Of a DNA stretch of 64,000 nucleotides, positions 49,315 through 58,785 are shown piece by piece (positions within the stretch are counted from its first letter, which is position 1; the number at the start of each line of letters is the position of its first letter). The stretch spans positions 2,046,001 to 2,110,000 of the forward strand of contig NZ_CP058579.1 in NCBI RefSeq assembly GCF_013402875.1, read 5' to 3'. This DNA is from Halorarum salinum (lineage in GTDB: Archaea > Halobacteriota > Halobacteria > Halobacteriales > Haloferacaceae). Below the pieces are notes generated by a model, which saw nothing but the letters and a program-made list of their open reading frames with translations, ran no database searches and was not told the DNA's origin. The position numbers and the translations under genes are program-made.

Positions 49315-51093
49315 ATGCGCGACTGGCTCGCCCATCGGGTCGCCGCCACGCCGGACGCGGAGGCGCTCGTCTCGGCGGCGACCGGGCGGACCTGGACGTA
49401 CGCGGACCTGGACGAGGCGGCCGACGAGATGGCCCGGCGGCTGGCGGGGCTGGGCGTCGGCCCCGGGGACCACGTCGCGGTCGTCGTGAGCCCCCGGATC
49501 GAGTACGTCACGCTGGTCCACGCGACGATGCGGCTCGGTGCCCGACTCGTCCCGACGAGCCACGAACTCACGCCGGCCGAGCTCCGTCCCCGCCTCGACG
49601 CGGCTGACGCGACCGTGCTCGTCTGCGAGGCCGACACCGAGGGGACCGCGGTGGAGGCGACGGCCGCGACCGACGAGGGGGAGGCGGAGGAGACCGGCGA
49701 GGGAAGGGAAGCGAGGAACGACGAGGGGGAGGCGGCGGGGAACGGCGACGAAGGGTCGACGACCGCGGACGGGCAGGCGGGGACGGCGGGCGAGCCGACG
49801 GTCCCCGTCGTCTCGCTCGACGAGGCGGACGCCGACCGGGTGGCGCACCTGAAGGCCGCCGAGGGGGGAGAGATCGAGCCCTCGCCCTGGACGCGCGGCC
49901 AGCCGCTCCTCATGCTGTTCACCTCCGGGTCGACCGGCACGTCCAAGCTGGTCGTGCTCACGATGGGGAACGTCCTCGCCTCCGCGACCGCCTCCGCGTT
50001 CCGGCTGGGCGTGAACCCCGACGCCCGCTACATGGCGGCGCTCTCGTTCCACCACACCGGCGGCATCATGCCGCTGTACCGCGCGGCGCTGTACGGCACG
50101 GGCGTCGTCCTCCGGACCGGGTTCGACGCCGGCGGCGTCGCCGACGACGTCCGCGAGTACGACGTGACGGGCATCTCGCTGGTCCCGACGATGCTCCGCC
50201 GGATGCTGGACGCGCGGGGGACCCTCTCCGACTCGCTCCGCGTCGTGCTGCTCGGCGGCGCCCCCGCCTCGGAGGAACTGATCGAGCGCTGTCGCCACTA
50301 CTCGATCCCGGTCCACCCGACGTACGGCATGACCGAGGCCGCCTCGGGAATCACCGTCGCCAGGCCCGGGGAGGCGTTCGACCGGGTCGGCACCGTCGGC
50401 AGACCCCTCCTCTGGACCGACGTCCGCGTCCGCGACGAGGACGGCGAGGAGCTCCCGCCCGGCGAGGTGGGCGAGTTCGTCGTCTCCGGGCCGTCGGTCA
50501 CCCCCGGCTACTATCGAAACCGCGAGGCGAACGAGTCCGCGCTCGGGGCGGACGGGCTCGCCACCGGCGACAGGGGGTACCGCGACGAGGACGGCTACTG
50601 CTACGTCCTCAACCGGGCGGACGACCGCATCCTCACCGGCGGCGAGAACGTCGACCCCGGCGAGGTGCTCGCGGCGCTGCGCGAGCACCCGGAGGTCGCG
50701 GACGCGGCGGTCGTCGGCGTCCCCGACGAGGAGTGGGGCGAGCGCGTCGCCGCGCTCGTGGTTCCGGCGGGCGAGGGGGCGGAACGCGGCCCCGGCGACG
50801 GACCGGCCGAAACTCCGGACGACGCGCCGGATCGACTGGACGCGGAGGAGCTGCGGGCGTTCTGTCGCGAGCGGCTCGCGGACTTCAAGCTCCCTCGGGC
50901 GATCCGGTTCGCGGAGGGGCTCCCGCGGACGGATTCGGGGACGGTGCGGCGTCCGGAGGTGCGGGAGCGGCTCGCTGACGCGACCGGAACGGGCGACGAG
51001 GGGCCGGGCGACGAGGAGGAGGGCGGTGCGGGTGCCGACCGGGAGGACGCCGCCGGGCGGGGCGACGAGGGGGTCGACACGGACGCCGGGTGA
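49315..51093 (+). CDS. Adenylate-forming acyl-CoA synthetase-like protein lacking the usual catalytic lysine
   Basis: This 592-residue protein has the phosphate loop FTSGSTGTSKLVVLT, VHPTYGMTEAASGI and TGDRGYRDEDGYCYVLNRAD, all typical of class I adenylate-forming enzymes, closest in style to MenE (o-succinylbenzoate-CoA ligase). Residues about 103-180 are an acidic low-complexity insert. The C-terminal motif reads LPRTDSGTVRR where LPRTxxGKxxR is usual, so the A10 lysine is a threonine. Activity in the adenylation step may be lowered or different. Its neighbours are acyl-CoA genes, so another acid substrate is also possible. Confidence 0.8.
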   Translation: MRDWLAHRVAATPDAEALVSAATGRTWTYADLDEAADEMARRLAGLGVGPGDHVAVVVSPRIEYVTLVHATMRLGARLVPTSHELTPAELRPRLDAADATVLVCEADTEGTAVEATAATDEGEAEETGEGREARNDEGEAAGNGDEGSTTADGQAGTAGEPTVPVVSLDEADADRVAHLKAAEGGEIEPSPWTRGQPLLMLFTSGSTGTSKLVVLTMGNVLASATASAFRLGVNPDARYMAALSFHHTGGIMPLYRAALYGTGVVLRTGFDAGGVADDVREYDVTGISLVPTMLRRMLDARGTLSDSLRVVLLGGAPASEELIERCRHYSIPVHPTYGMTEAASGITVARPGEAFDRVGTVGRPLLWTDVRVRDEDGEELPPGEVGEFVVSGPSVTPGYYRNREANESALGADGLATGDRGYRDEDGYCYVLNRADDRILTGGENVDPGEVLAALREHPEVADAAVVGVPDEEWGERVAALVVPAGEGAERGPGDGPAETPDDAPDRLDAEELRAFCRERLADFKLPRAIRFAEGLPRTDSGTVRRPEVRERLADATGTGDEGPGDEEEGGAGADREDAAGRGDEGVDTDAG

Positions 51094-51163
51094 CCCGATA
51101 AACGTCGTTCCCCTCGTCGGGCGTTTCAGGACGGTTATGGGCGGCCGCGGCGAACGCCGGCCC

Positions 51164-52324
51164 ATGCGTTCAGACCTCGACCTGCTCGACGAGTCGCTCG
51201 TCCCGGAGGACGCCCGCGAGGCCAAGCGGGAGGCCCGCGAGTTCGCGGCCGAGCACATCGCGCCCGTCGCGGAGGAGCACTTCCGCGAGGGCACCTACCC
51301 CTGGGATGTCCTGGAGGCCGGGCAGGAGGCCGGCCTCGTGGGGCAGGACGTCCCCGAGGAGTACGGCGGGCGGGGGCTCTCGCTCGTCGAACTGCTCGCC
51401 GTCGCCGAGGAGTTCTACCGCGCGGACGCCGGCATCGGGCTCACGCTGATGCTCGCCTCCTTCGGCAACGAACTCGTCTACGAGTACGGCACCGAGGAGC
51501 AGTGCGAGGAGTACGTCCGCCCCGTGGCCGAGGGAGAACAGCTCTCCGGGCTGGCGGTTTCGGAACCGGAGACCGGTTCGGACCTCGCGGGGATGACGAC
51601 CGCGGCAGAGCGGGTCGAGGGCGGCTACGAACTCACCGGCGAGAAGTACTGGGTCGGCAACGCCGTCGAGGCCGACTGGCTCACCCTGTACGCGAAGACG
51701 GGCGACCGGGAGGACCGCTACGGCAACTACTCGCTGTTCATCGTCGAGACCGACCGCGACGGCTACGAGGCCGAGCACATCCCAGAGAAGATGGGGATGC
51801 GCGCGTCCAAGCAGGGCCACGTCGTCCTCGAGGACTGCTTCGTTCCCGAGGGGAACCTCGTGGGCGCGGAGGGCGGCGGCTTCTACGCGCTCGCGGACTT
51901 CTTCAACCACGGCCGGGTCGTCGTCGGCGGCCACGGCCTCGGCCTCGCCGCGGCGGCCATCGAGGAGGCCTGGGAGTTCGTCCACGGGCGGAACGCGTTC
52001 GGCCGGAACGTCTCCGACTTCCAGTCGGTCCAGCACGACCTCGCGAACGCGCGGACGGAGTTCGAGGCCGCGCGGTCGCTGACCTACCGCGCGGCCGGGA
52101 AGGTCGAGGCGAACGAGGACGCGGGGCTGTGGGCCGCGATGGCGAAGCTGAAGGCGACCGAGACGGCCGTCGACTGCGCCGAGCGCGGCATGCAGCTCCA
52201 CGGCGGCCGCTCGGTGCTCGCGGACCGCCGCATCGCCCGCGTCTACCGCGACGTCCGCATCCCGGTCATCTACGAGGGTGCCAGCGAGATCCAGCGGAAC
52301 CTGGTGTACCGGCAGTCGAAGTAG
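51164..52324 (+). CDS. Acyl-CoA dehydrogenase
   Basis: From the ATG at 51164 the product is 386 residues: FAAEHIAPVAEEHFREGTYP, GLVGQDVPEEYGGRGLS, LSGLAVSEPETGSDLAGM (FAD/substrate strand), GEKYWVGNAVEADWLTLYAK and IPVIYEGASEIQRNLVYRQ with the catalytic-base region. It oxidises an acyl-CoA to enoyl-CoA, passing electrons to ETF. An ATG at 51137 is an alternative start. It follows the synthetase-like gene on the same strand after 70 bases. Confidence 0.93.
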   Translation: MRSDLDLLDESLVPEDAREAKREAREFAAEHIAPVAEEHFREGTYPWDVLEAGQEAGLVGQDVPEEYGGRGLSLVELLAVAEEFYRADAGIGLTLMLASFGNELVYEYGTEEQCEEYVRPVAEGEQLSGLAVSEPETGSDLAGMTTAAERVEGGYELTGEKYWVGNAVEADWLTLYAKTGDREDRYGNYSLFIVETDRDGYEAEHIPEKMGMRASKQGHVVLEDCFVPEGNLVGAEGGGFYALADFFNHGRVVVGGHGLGLAAAAIEEAWEFVHGRNAFGRNVSDFQSVQHDLANARTEFEAARSLTYRAAGKVEANEDAGLWAAMAKLKATETAVDCAERGMQLHGGRSVLADRRIARVYRDVRIPVIYEGASEIQRNLVYRQSK

Positions 52325-52349
52325 GGCGGCCGGGAACGCCCGCCCGTCG

Positions 52350-52982
52350 TCAGCAGACCGGCTTCACGTCGACGCCCAGCCCCCGCAGCGAGTCCGCGTA
52401 GTCGTCGTAGGCGAGCTGCACGACGTAGGCCGCGACCGCGGCCGCCGTCTCCCAGTCCTCCTCGTGATCGCAGTGGTCGTCGAGGTAGGCGAGTCCGCGC
52501 TCCAGTTCCTCCTCCGTCTCCGACCGGAGGTCCCGGAAGAGGTCCGCGCGCGGCTCGTCGGCCTCGTTCACGAAGTGGCTCACGATCTGCAGGTGCGCCC
52601 TGACGCTGACGAGCGGCCGGCCGACCAGCCCCGCGGCGACGCGCTCGACGGCGTCCGTTCGATCACGGAGGTAGGAGTGTACGGTTCCCCCGTCCCTCGG
52701 GTCGTACTCCTCCCCGAGGGTCTCGAGCACGCGGTCCCGGTGTTCGGCCTCCCGATCGGCGACCCAGCCGAACAGTTCCCGCGCGGCCGGGTCGTTCTCG
52801 TGGTCGGCCCACCGGCCGAAGGTGGCGTGGGCCGCGTGTTCGCTGTCGGCGGCCGCGCGGAGCACCGTCCCGGTCGCGAGGTCCGCGTCGGTGAGCGCGA
52901 CGAGGAACCTGTTCGAGCCCAGCCGTTCCAGTTCGGTGGCCTTCTCCGCCTCGACCCGCTCGCGCAGGGCGGCCGAATCCAT
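52350..52982 (-). CDS. Rubrerythrin-like ferritin-superfamily protein
   Basis: This 210-residue protein is all helical, with RAAADSEHAAHATFGRWADH and GWVADREAEHRDRVLETL in the first pair and QIVSHFVNEADEPRADLF and LERGLAYLDDHCDHEEDW in the second. The E-x2-H patterns are those of ferritin-like di-iron helices, as in haloarchaeal rubrerythrin family proteins. No rubredoxin knuckle is present. It is probably involved in oxidative stress. Confidence 0.65.
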   Translation of the reverse strand: MDSAALRERVEAEKATELERLGSNRFLVALTDADLATGTVLRAAADSEHAAHATFGRWADHENDPAARELFGWVADREAEHRDRVLETLGEEYDPRDGGTVHSYLRDRTDAVERVAAGLVGRPLVSVRAHLQIVSHFVNEADEPRADLFRDLRSETEEELERGLAYLDDHCDHEEDWETAAAVAAYVVQLAYDDYADSLRGLGVDVKPVC

Positions 52983-53041
52983 GTGGGGAGATGGCCGGCC
53001 GTCGGCGTTAACGTTTCCCCGCGCACGCCCCTACCGCTCCC

Positions 53042-54262
53042 ATGACTCACGAGGAGGAACTCGACCCCGAGACGCTCGCGCGCCGCCTCCGCGCCGGCGA
53101 GTCGGTCTCGATCCTCGACGTGCGAAACCGCGACGAGTACGAGACCTGGCGCGTGGAGGGCCGGAGCGTGACCGACGCGCAGGTGCCCCACGTGAAGTTC
53201 GTCGCGGCGGGAGCGACGGGGGACCCCGCGGACCTCCTCCCCGACGACCTCACGGATCCCGTCGTGTCAGTCTGCCCGCGCGGAGAGGCGAGCACGGAGG
53301 TCGCCGGCCTGCTCCGCGAGGCGGGCGTCGACGCAGTGAACCTCGCCGGCGGGATGACCGCCTGGGCGCGGACGTACCTCGCGGCGGAACTCGACGCGGG
53401 GGACGCGACGGTCCTCCAGTACCAGCGCCCCTCCTCGGGCTGTCTCGCGTACCTCGTCGTCTCCGGCGGCGAGGCGGCCGTGGTCGACCCCCTCCGGGCG
53501 TTCGCGGACCGGTACGTCGAGGACGCCGACGAGCGGGGCGCGACGCTCCGATACGCCCTGGACACCCACGTCCACGCCGACCACGTGAGCGGCGTCCGGG
53601 CGGTCGCCGAGCGGACCGACGCCGAAGTCGCCCTCCCCGACGGCGCGGCCGAGCGTGGGCTCGCGTTCGACGCGAGGCTCGTCGGCGACGGTGAGGAACT
53701 GCAGGTGGGCGACGCGACGCTCGCGGCGATCCACGCGCCGGGCCACACGAGCGAGCTAACGGCGTTCGCGCTCCGCGGCGGCCGAGGTGACGGCGGCGGC
53801 CGCGACGGGGACGGCGGCGGGAGCGGCCGCAACGGGGACGGGGACGAAGCCGCCCCCGACGTCCTCTTCACCGGCGACGCGCTGTTCCTCCGGAGCGTCG
53901 GCCGGCCCGACCTCGAGCGGGGCGACGAGGCGGCCCGCGAGTACGCCGTGCTGGCCCACGACACGCTCCACGACCGCCTGCTCGCGCTGCCGGACGACAC
54001 CCTCGTCGCGCCCGGCCACTACGCCGACCACGCGGACGCCCGGGGCGACGCCTACGCGGCGCCGCTCGGCGACCTGCGGGGGATGGACGTGCTCCAGTTA
54101 GACGAGGACGCCTTCGTCGACCGGGTCGCCTCGGACCTGCCGCCCCGGCCGTCGAACTACGAGCGGATCATCGCCACGAACCTGGGGCGCGAGTCGATGG
54201 ACGACGAGGCGGCGTTCGAGGCGGAACTCGGGCCGAACAACTGCGCGGTGTCGGCCGGCTGA
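53042..54262 (+). CDS. Rhodanese-metallo-beta-lactamase fusion
   Basis: This 406-residue protein has an N-terminal rhodanese domain (VSILDVRNRDEYETWRVEGR, active cysteine in VVSVCPRGEAS) and a C-terminal MBL domain (DTHVHADHVSGVRAVAE, HAPGHTSELTAFAL, LFTGDALFLRSVGRPDL, VAPGHYADHADA). A Gly/Asp-rich loop of about 30 residues (from about 245) interrupts the MBL domain. Such fusions act on persulfides and resemble persulfide dioxygenases. The tail ELGPNNCAV is shared with the paralogue at 61655. Confidence 0.85.
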   Translation: MTHEEELDPETLARRLRAGESVSILDVRNRDEYETWRVEGRSVTDAQVPHVKFVAAGATGDPADLLPDDLTDPVVSVCPRGEASTEVAGLLREAGVDAVNLAGGMTAWARTYLAAELDAGDATVLQYQRPSSGCLAYLVVSGGEAAVVDPLRAFADRYVEDADERGATLRYALDTHVHADHVSGVRAVAERTDAEVALPDGAAERGLAFDARLVGDGEELQVGDATLAAIHAPGHTSELTAFALRGGRGDGGGRDGDGGGSGRNGDGDEAAPDVLFTGDALFLRSVGRPDLERGDEAAREYAVLAHDTLHDRLLALPDDTLVAPGHYADHADARGDAYAAPLGDLRGMDVLQLDEDAFVDRVASDLPPRPSNYERIIATNLGRESMDDEAAFEAELGPNNCAVSAG

Positions 54263-54299
54263 ACGGTACGGTTTTCCTCGCGGGCGGGCTCGTTCGACC

Positions 54300-55097
54300 A
54301 TGACCGAACGCGACGTCGTCGAGCGGACGGACGAGCCGGCGACGGCAGAGCGCCTCCGGGCCGACCTCCGCGAACTGGGGATCTCGCCCGGCGACGCGGT
54401 GCTCGTCCACTCCTCGCTGTCGGCCGTCGGATGGGTCCCGGGCGGCGCCCCCGCGGTCGTCGACGCGCTGCTGGACGCCGTCACCGCGTCCGGGACGCTC
54501 GCGATGCCGACCCACTCCACGCAGCTGTCGGACCCGGCCGACTGGGAGCGTCCGCCGGTGCCGGACGACTGGTTCGAAACCATCCGCGAGGCCGCCCCGC
54601 CGTTCCGCCCGGAACTCACGCCGACCCGCGGGATGGGCGCCGTCGTGGACTGCTTCCGCGCGTACCCGGACGTCGTCCGGAGCGACCACCCCACCACCTC
54701 GTTCGCCGCGTGGGGCGCTGACGCGGACCGGGTGACGGCCGACCACGCCTACGACTCGCCGCTGGGGGAGGCCTCGCCGCTCGCGCGACTCTACGACCTG
54801 GACGCGACGGTCCTGCGCATCGGCGTGGACGCGAACACGTCGCTCCATCTCGCGGAGTACCGCGCCGACTACGACGGGGCGTCCGAAAGGAGTGGGGCCC
54901 CGGTGCTGACCGACGAGGGGCGGCGCTGGATCACCTGGGAGGAGCCCGCGAGCGAGGACGACTTCCGCGAGATCGAGGCGGCGTTCGAACGCGAAGGCGA
55001 CGTTGCTCGGGGGACGGTCGGCCTGGCGGAGTCGACGCTGTGCCGGATGCGCCCGCTCGTCGACTTCGCAGTCGAGTGGATGGGCGAGAACCGGTAG
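54300..55097 (+). CDS. AAC(3)-type N-acetyltransferase family protein
   Basis: This 265-residue protein has AVLVHSSLSAVGWVPGGAPA (acetyl-CoA loop), GTLAMPTHSTQL, TRGMGAVVDCFRAYPDVVRS and HLAEYRADY, matching aminoglycoside 3-N-acetyltransferases. In archaea the true substrate is probably not an aminoglycoside; family members also act on other amines. It follows the rhodanese fusion on the same strand after 37 bases. Confidence 0.85.
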   Translation: MTERDVVERTDEPATAERLRADLRELGISPGDAVLVHSSLSAVGWVPGGAPAVVDALLDAVTASGTLAMPTHSTQLSDPADWERPPVPDDWFETIREAAPPFRPELTPTRGMGAVVDCFRAYPDVVRSDHPTTSFAAWGADADRVTADHAYDSPLGEASPLARLYDLDATVLRIGVDANTSLHLAEYRADYDGASERSGAPVLTDEGRRWITWEEPASEDDFREIEAAFEREGDVARGTVGLAESTLCRMRPLVDFAVEWMGENR

Positions 55098-55439
55098 TCA
55101 GTCGTCCGCGGCCGCTCCGTTCGCGCCGTCCATCGCCGTCGCGTCGTCCTCGATGCTCGGGGGGTACTTCCCGCGGTCGAGTTTGAGGTCGGACTCCGGC
55201 CGGGCCATGCAGGTGAGCGCGTAGTCCTCGGCCTCCTCCTCGGTGAGCCCGCGGGCGACGGCGGCCTGCTGGGCCACCTCGCCCTCGACGATCTCGGCGG
55301 AGCAGGCGAGACACATGCCGACCCGGCAGGAGTACTCCTGGGCGATGCCGGCCTCGATGCACGCGCTCAGGATCGTCTGCTTGTCGGACATCTCCAGCGT
55401 CTCGCCCGTGCCGACGAACTCGACGGTGTGCTCGGTCAT
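55098..55439 (-). CDS. 2Fe-2S ferredoxin
   Basis: From the ATG at 55439 this is a 113-residue protein with the plant-type cluster motif YSCRVGMCLACSAEIVEG and a fourth cysteine in YALTCMARP. Q-T-I-L-S-A-C before it is also typical. It carries electrons for an unknown oxidoreductase. It ends in an Asp/Ala-rich tail. It converges with the AAC(3)-type gene. Confidence 0.9.
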   Translation of the reverse strand: MTEHTVEFVGTGETLEMSDKQTILSACIEAGIAQEYSCRVGMCLACSAEIVEGEVAQQAAVARGLTEEEAEDYALTCMARPESDLKLDRGKYPPSIEDDATAMDGANGAAADD

Positions 55440-55621
55440 ATCTCGGAGGGTCACGGGAGTCGGGCTAAAGTCTTGTTATGATTCCGCCGTCGACGCCGGA
55501 AATTTCGTCCCCGTCGTGCGGTCAGATGGCCTCGAATGGGGGATTCCGGGGTAGCCCCCGGTCCCGGCCGACCGTCCTCGGCAACGGCGACGGCCACGGG
55601 ACAGTCTCCCACCTCCGTTTC

Positions 55622-57232
55622 TCACTCGCCACGAAGCTCGAACTTCTGGACCTTCCCGGTCGTCGTCCGGGGAAGCTCCTCGACGAACGCCACCTCGCGC
55701 GGGTGCTTGTACTCCGCGAGGTTGTCGAGACAGAACTGCCTGATCCCGTCGGCCGACACCTCCCCGTCCGGCGCCCGGACGACGAACGCCTTCACCGTCT
55801 CGCCGCGGCGGTCGTCCGGGATCCCGACGACCGCGACGTCGGCGACCGCCTCGTGCTCGAACAGCAACTCCTCCACCTCGCGCGGGTAGACGTTGTAGCC
55901 CGCGGTGTTGATCATGTGCTTCCGCCGGTCGACCACGTAGTAGAAGCCGTCCTCGTCGTGGTAGCCGACGTCGCCTGTGTGGAACCAGCGTGTCCCCCCT
56001 TCGTGGGTGAACGCCTCCTCGTTCGCCTCCGGCCGGTCGTGGTAGCCCTGCATCACGTTCGGGCCGGCGACGACGAGTTCGCCCGTGACGTCGTCCAGGT
56101 CGGTTTCGCCGGACCCCGTCCGGCTCTCCGAGGCCGTTCCCCCCTCGCCGCCCTCGTCGACCGGCCCCTCGGGGACCGGGTCGACCGCCTCGAACCCGTC
56201 GTCGACGATCCGCGCCTCGACGCCCGGAAGCGTCCGCCCGATGGAGCCGACCCGCCGGCCCTCGTCGGCGCTGTTGAAGTGGGTGACCGGGCTGGTCTCG
56301 GTGAGGCCGTACCCCTCGTAGATCGTCGCGTCGAACAGTTCCTCGAAGCGCCGGAGCACCTCCACCGGGATGCCGGCGCCGCCGACCCCGCACATCCGGA
56401 GCGAGGAGAGGTTTCGGTCCTCGGCGTCCGGCTGGTTGACGACGTCGTTGTACATCGCGGGCACGCCGTGCATCATGGTCAGCCCCTCGCGCTCGATCAG
56501 GTCCATCGCCTCCTCCGCGTCCCACGAGGGGAGCGGGAAGTAGGCGCCGCCGGCGAACAGCGCCGCGTTCATCACGACGGTCATGCCGTATATGTGGAAC
56601 AACGGGAGCACCCCGAGCAGGCTATCGTCGGCGCGGACGCCGCCCCGGGGGAGCGAGCGCGACATCTCGGCGTTCGACCGGAGGTTCTCGTGGGTAAGGA
56701 GCACGCCCTTCGGCTGGCCGGTCGTCCCCGAGGTGTACGGCTGGCAGGCGACGTCGTCGGCGTCGCGCTCGACCGTCTCGAACCCGGGCGTCCCGCAGAA
56801 CTCCTCGAAGGCGACGGCGTCGTCGGCCCCCGCGTCGCCGTCCCCGCCGACCGTGACGAGGTGCTCGACGCCCGTCTCCTCCCGTACCTCCTCGACGAAC
56901 GGCGCGAGGTCCGCGAGCGCGACGACCACGTCCGCGCCCGAGTCCGAGAGGAGGTGCTCTATCTCCCGCGCCTTGTACTGGGGGTTCATCGGGACGACGA
57001 CACCCCCGGCCCGCAGGGTCCCGTGGAAACCCACGACGAACTGCGGGAGGTTCGGCAGGTAGAGCCCGACCCGGTCGCCGGGTTCGACGCCCGCATCGGC
57101 CAACCCCGAGGCGAACGCTCCGATCTGACCCCACAGTTCCCCGTAGGTGAGCTCCCGGCCGCGGAACCCGACCGCCGTCCCGTCCGCGTGTTCGTCGGCT
57201 GCCGCCGCGACGGATTCTACCAGATTGACCAT
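55622..57232 (-). CDS. Long-chain fatty-acid-CoA ligase family protein
   Basis: This 536-residue protein has QPYTSGTTGQPKGVLLTHEN, EGYGLTETSPVTHF, HTGDVGYHDEDGFYYVVDRR and LPRTTTGKVQKFELRGE, all with standard residues including the catalytic lysine. It activates a carboxylic acid as acyl-adenylate and transfers it to CoA. The chain-length preference is unknown. A short acidic insert (EGPVDEGGEGGTASESRTGS) lies near residue 370. Confidence 0.9.
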   Translation of the reverse strand: MVNLVESVAAAADEHADGTAVGFRGRELTYGELWGQIGAFASGLADAGVEPGDRVGLYLPNLPQFVVGFHGTLRAGGVVVPMNPQYKAREIEHLLSDSGADVVVALADLAPFVEEVREETGVEHLVTVGGDGDAGADDAVAFEEFCGTPGFETVERDADDVACQPYTSGTTGQPKGVLLTHENLRSNAEMSRSLPRGGVRADDSLLGVLPLFHIYGMTVVMNAALFAGGAYFPLPSWDAEEAMDLIEREGLTMMHGVPAMYNDVVNQPDAEDRNLSSLRMCGVGGAGIPVEVLRRFEELFDATIYEGYGLTETSPVTHFNSADEGRRVGSIGRTLPGVEARIVDDGFEAVDPVPEGPVDEGGEGGTASESRTGSGETDLDDVTGELVVAGPNVMQGYHDRPEANEEAFTHEGGTRWFHTGDVGYHDEDGFYYVVDRRKHMINTAGYNVYPREVEELLFEHEAVADVAVVGIPDDRRGETVKAFVVRAPDGEVSADGIRQFCLDNLAEYKHPREVAFVEELPRTTTGKVQKFELRGE

Positions 57233-57405
57233 GACGGATTCCCGGCGTGTCGCGGGTAAAGTCTTTCCCGCCGAGGGGGTGCGAACGGCGCGAACCTTGT
57301 CTCCCGTCTCGCCGGAACGGCGACGCGGCCTCGTCCGTCACGGCTGCTCCGTTCGGCCTGTAGTCAGCGAGGTATACTTTTCAGTCTCTCCAGCGTATCG
57401 GTGGC

Positions 57406-58668
57406 ATGGATCGGCGGGGCACGCGCTACGATCGCAGCCCGTTCGTGGACGGCGGCGGGCACTTCTCCGGCGTCGGAACGCCGACCGACTGCTCCGGACG
57501 GTCTGCCGCGGTCGTCGGGGGAGCGGTGAGCGGTCTGGCCGCGGCGTACGCCCTGCACACGCTCGGCTACGAGGTCACGCTGTACGAGCGCCAGGCCTAC
57601 ACGGCAAAGCGGGTCAACTGCGGCGAGGCGATGACCGCGGCGTCGGCCGTCCCGCTCGCGAAGACGCCCGAGAACGGGTTCGCGAACGACACGCCGGCGT
57701 TCGAGGTCGCCGTGTACACGGACACCGGTTCCGACCGGCGGCTCGTGGGGCAGGTGACGCTCCCGGCGGCCGACGCATACGTCACCGATCGGAACCTCGT
57801 GGAGCGACGCTGGGCCGAGCAACTGGCGGACGACGGCGTCGGCGTTGAGGCGGACCACTCGGTGACGAAAGCCGAGTTCGAGACGCTCGCGGACGCGCAC
57901 GACCTGCTCGTGGACGCGACGGGCCAACCGTCGCTCGCCAGCAAGGTGACCCGATCCACCGCCGAGTACAGCGGACACCTGACCGCGCTCAACGCCGACG
58001 TGACGGGGGACTTCTCCGAACAGTATCCGCGGTCGCGGATGGTCCTCGAGAACTACGTGGGCTACGCGTGGGCGTTCCCGAAGTCGCCAACGCGCGCCAA
58101 CGTCGGCATCGGCTGGGCGGGGCCCGACCGGCCCGACGACTACATGGCGGCACTGCGTGCGGCCTGCGAACGGAACGGGTGGCCCGTCCCGACCCGCGAC
58201 CGGACGAACGTCGCGATCATCCCCGAGGGGCCGAGTTTGGCCCCGACGCGGACGTACCTGCCGGAGTTCGGCGTCGTCCGGGTCGGCGACGCGGCGGGGA
58301 TCGCGAACCGCCTCACCGGGAAAGGGATCTCCCAGGGGATCCACTCGTCGTACCTGATGGCCGAACTCGCCGCCGAGGACCGCCTCGCCGACTACCCGTT
58401 CGTGCTCCACGAGCGGCTCCGCCCGGAGTACTTCCTCGCCCACGTCGTCCGTGGCGTTCTCGAGGTGGGGGAAGCCACGTTGCTCGGCGACGTCCTCGAG
58501 GCGGTCGCAGGGATCGACATCGAGGACGTGGACCGGTCGCCGCGGTTGGCCCTCGCTCGGCTCGCCCGGCGTCCCGCCCTGCTCGCCCGGTTGGTGACAC
58601 GCCCGTGGATCCTCCGGCGCGTGTTCGACGCCTACACCGACCGGTGGGAGTATCGGCGGGCGACGTAG
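57406..58668 (+). CDS. Geranylgeranyl reductase-like FAD oxidoreductase
   Basis: This 420-residue protein has an N-terminal FAD-binding segment AAVVGGAVSGLAAAYALHTL then VTLYERQAY, a Cys-containing VNCGEAMTAASAVPL, the domain strand LLVDATGQPSLASKV and the late FAD motif VVRVGDAAGIANRLTGKGIS. This is the pattern of the geranylgeranyl reductase family (lipid chain saturation, also menaquinone reduction). The first Gly-rich loop is G-x-G-x-x-G-like with one substitution. The start is the ATG at 57406. Confidence 0.8.
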   Translation: MDRRGTRYDRSPFVDGGGHFSGVGTPTDCSGRSAAVVGGAVSGLAAAYALHTLGYEVTLYERQAYTAKRVNCGEAMTAASAVPLAKTPENGFANDTPAFEVAVYTDTGSDRRLVGQVTLPAADAYVTDRNLVERRWAEQLADDGVGVEADHSVTKAEFETLADAHDLLVDATGQPSLASKVTRSTAEYSGHLTALNADVTGDFSEQYPRSRMVLENYVGYAWAFPKSPTRANVGIGWAGPDRPDDYMAALRAACERNGWPVPTRDRTNVAIIPEGPSLAPTRTYLPEFGVVRVGDAAGIANRLTGKGISQGIHSSYLMAELAAEDRLADYPFVLHERLRPEYFLAHVVRGVLEVGEATLLGDVLEAVAGIDIEDVDRSPRLALARLARRPALLARLVTRPWILRRVFDAYTDRWEYRRAT

Positions 58669-58785
58669 TGGGGCTGTCGAACCGACGTTCGGATCGCCGT
58701 CCGCGCGGTCGAACTCCTCGAGCGTCCACGTCCATCGTGAAGCGCTCAGCCTCCACGGCGTGCGGTCAGCGCCCCTCGGAACCGA

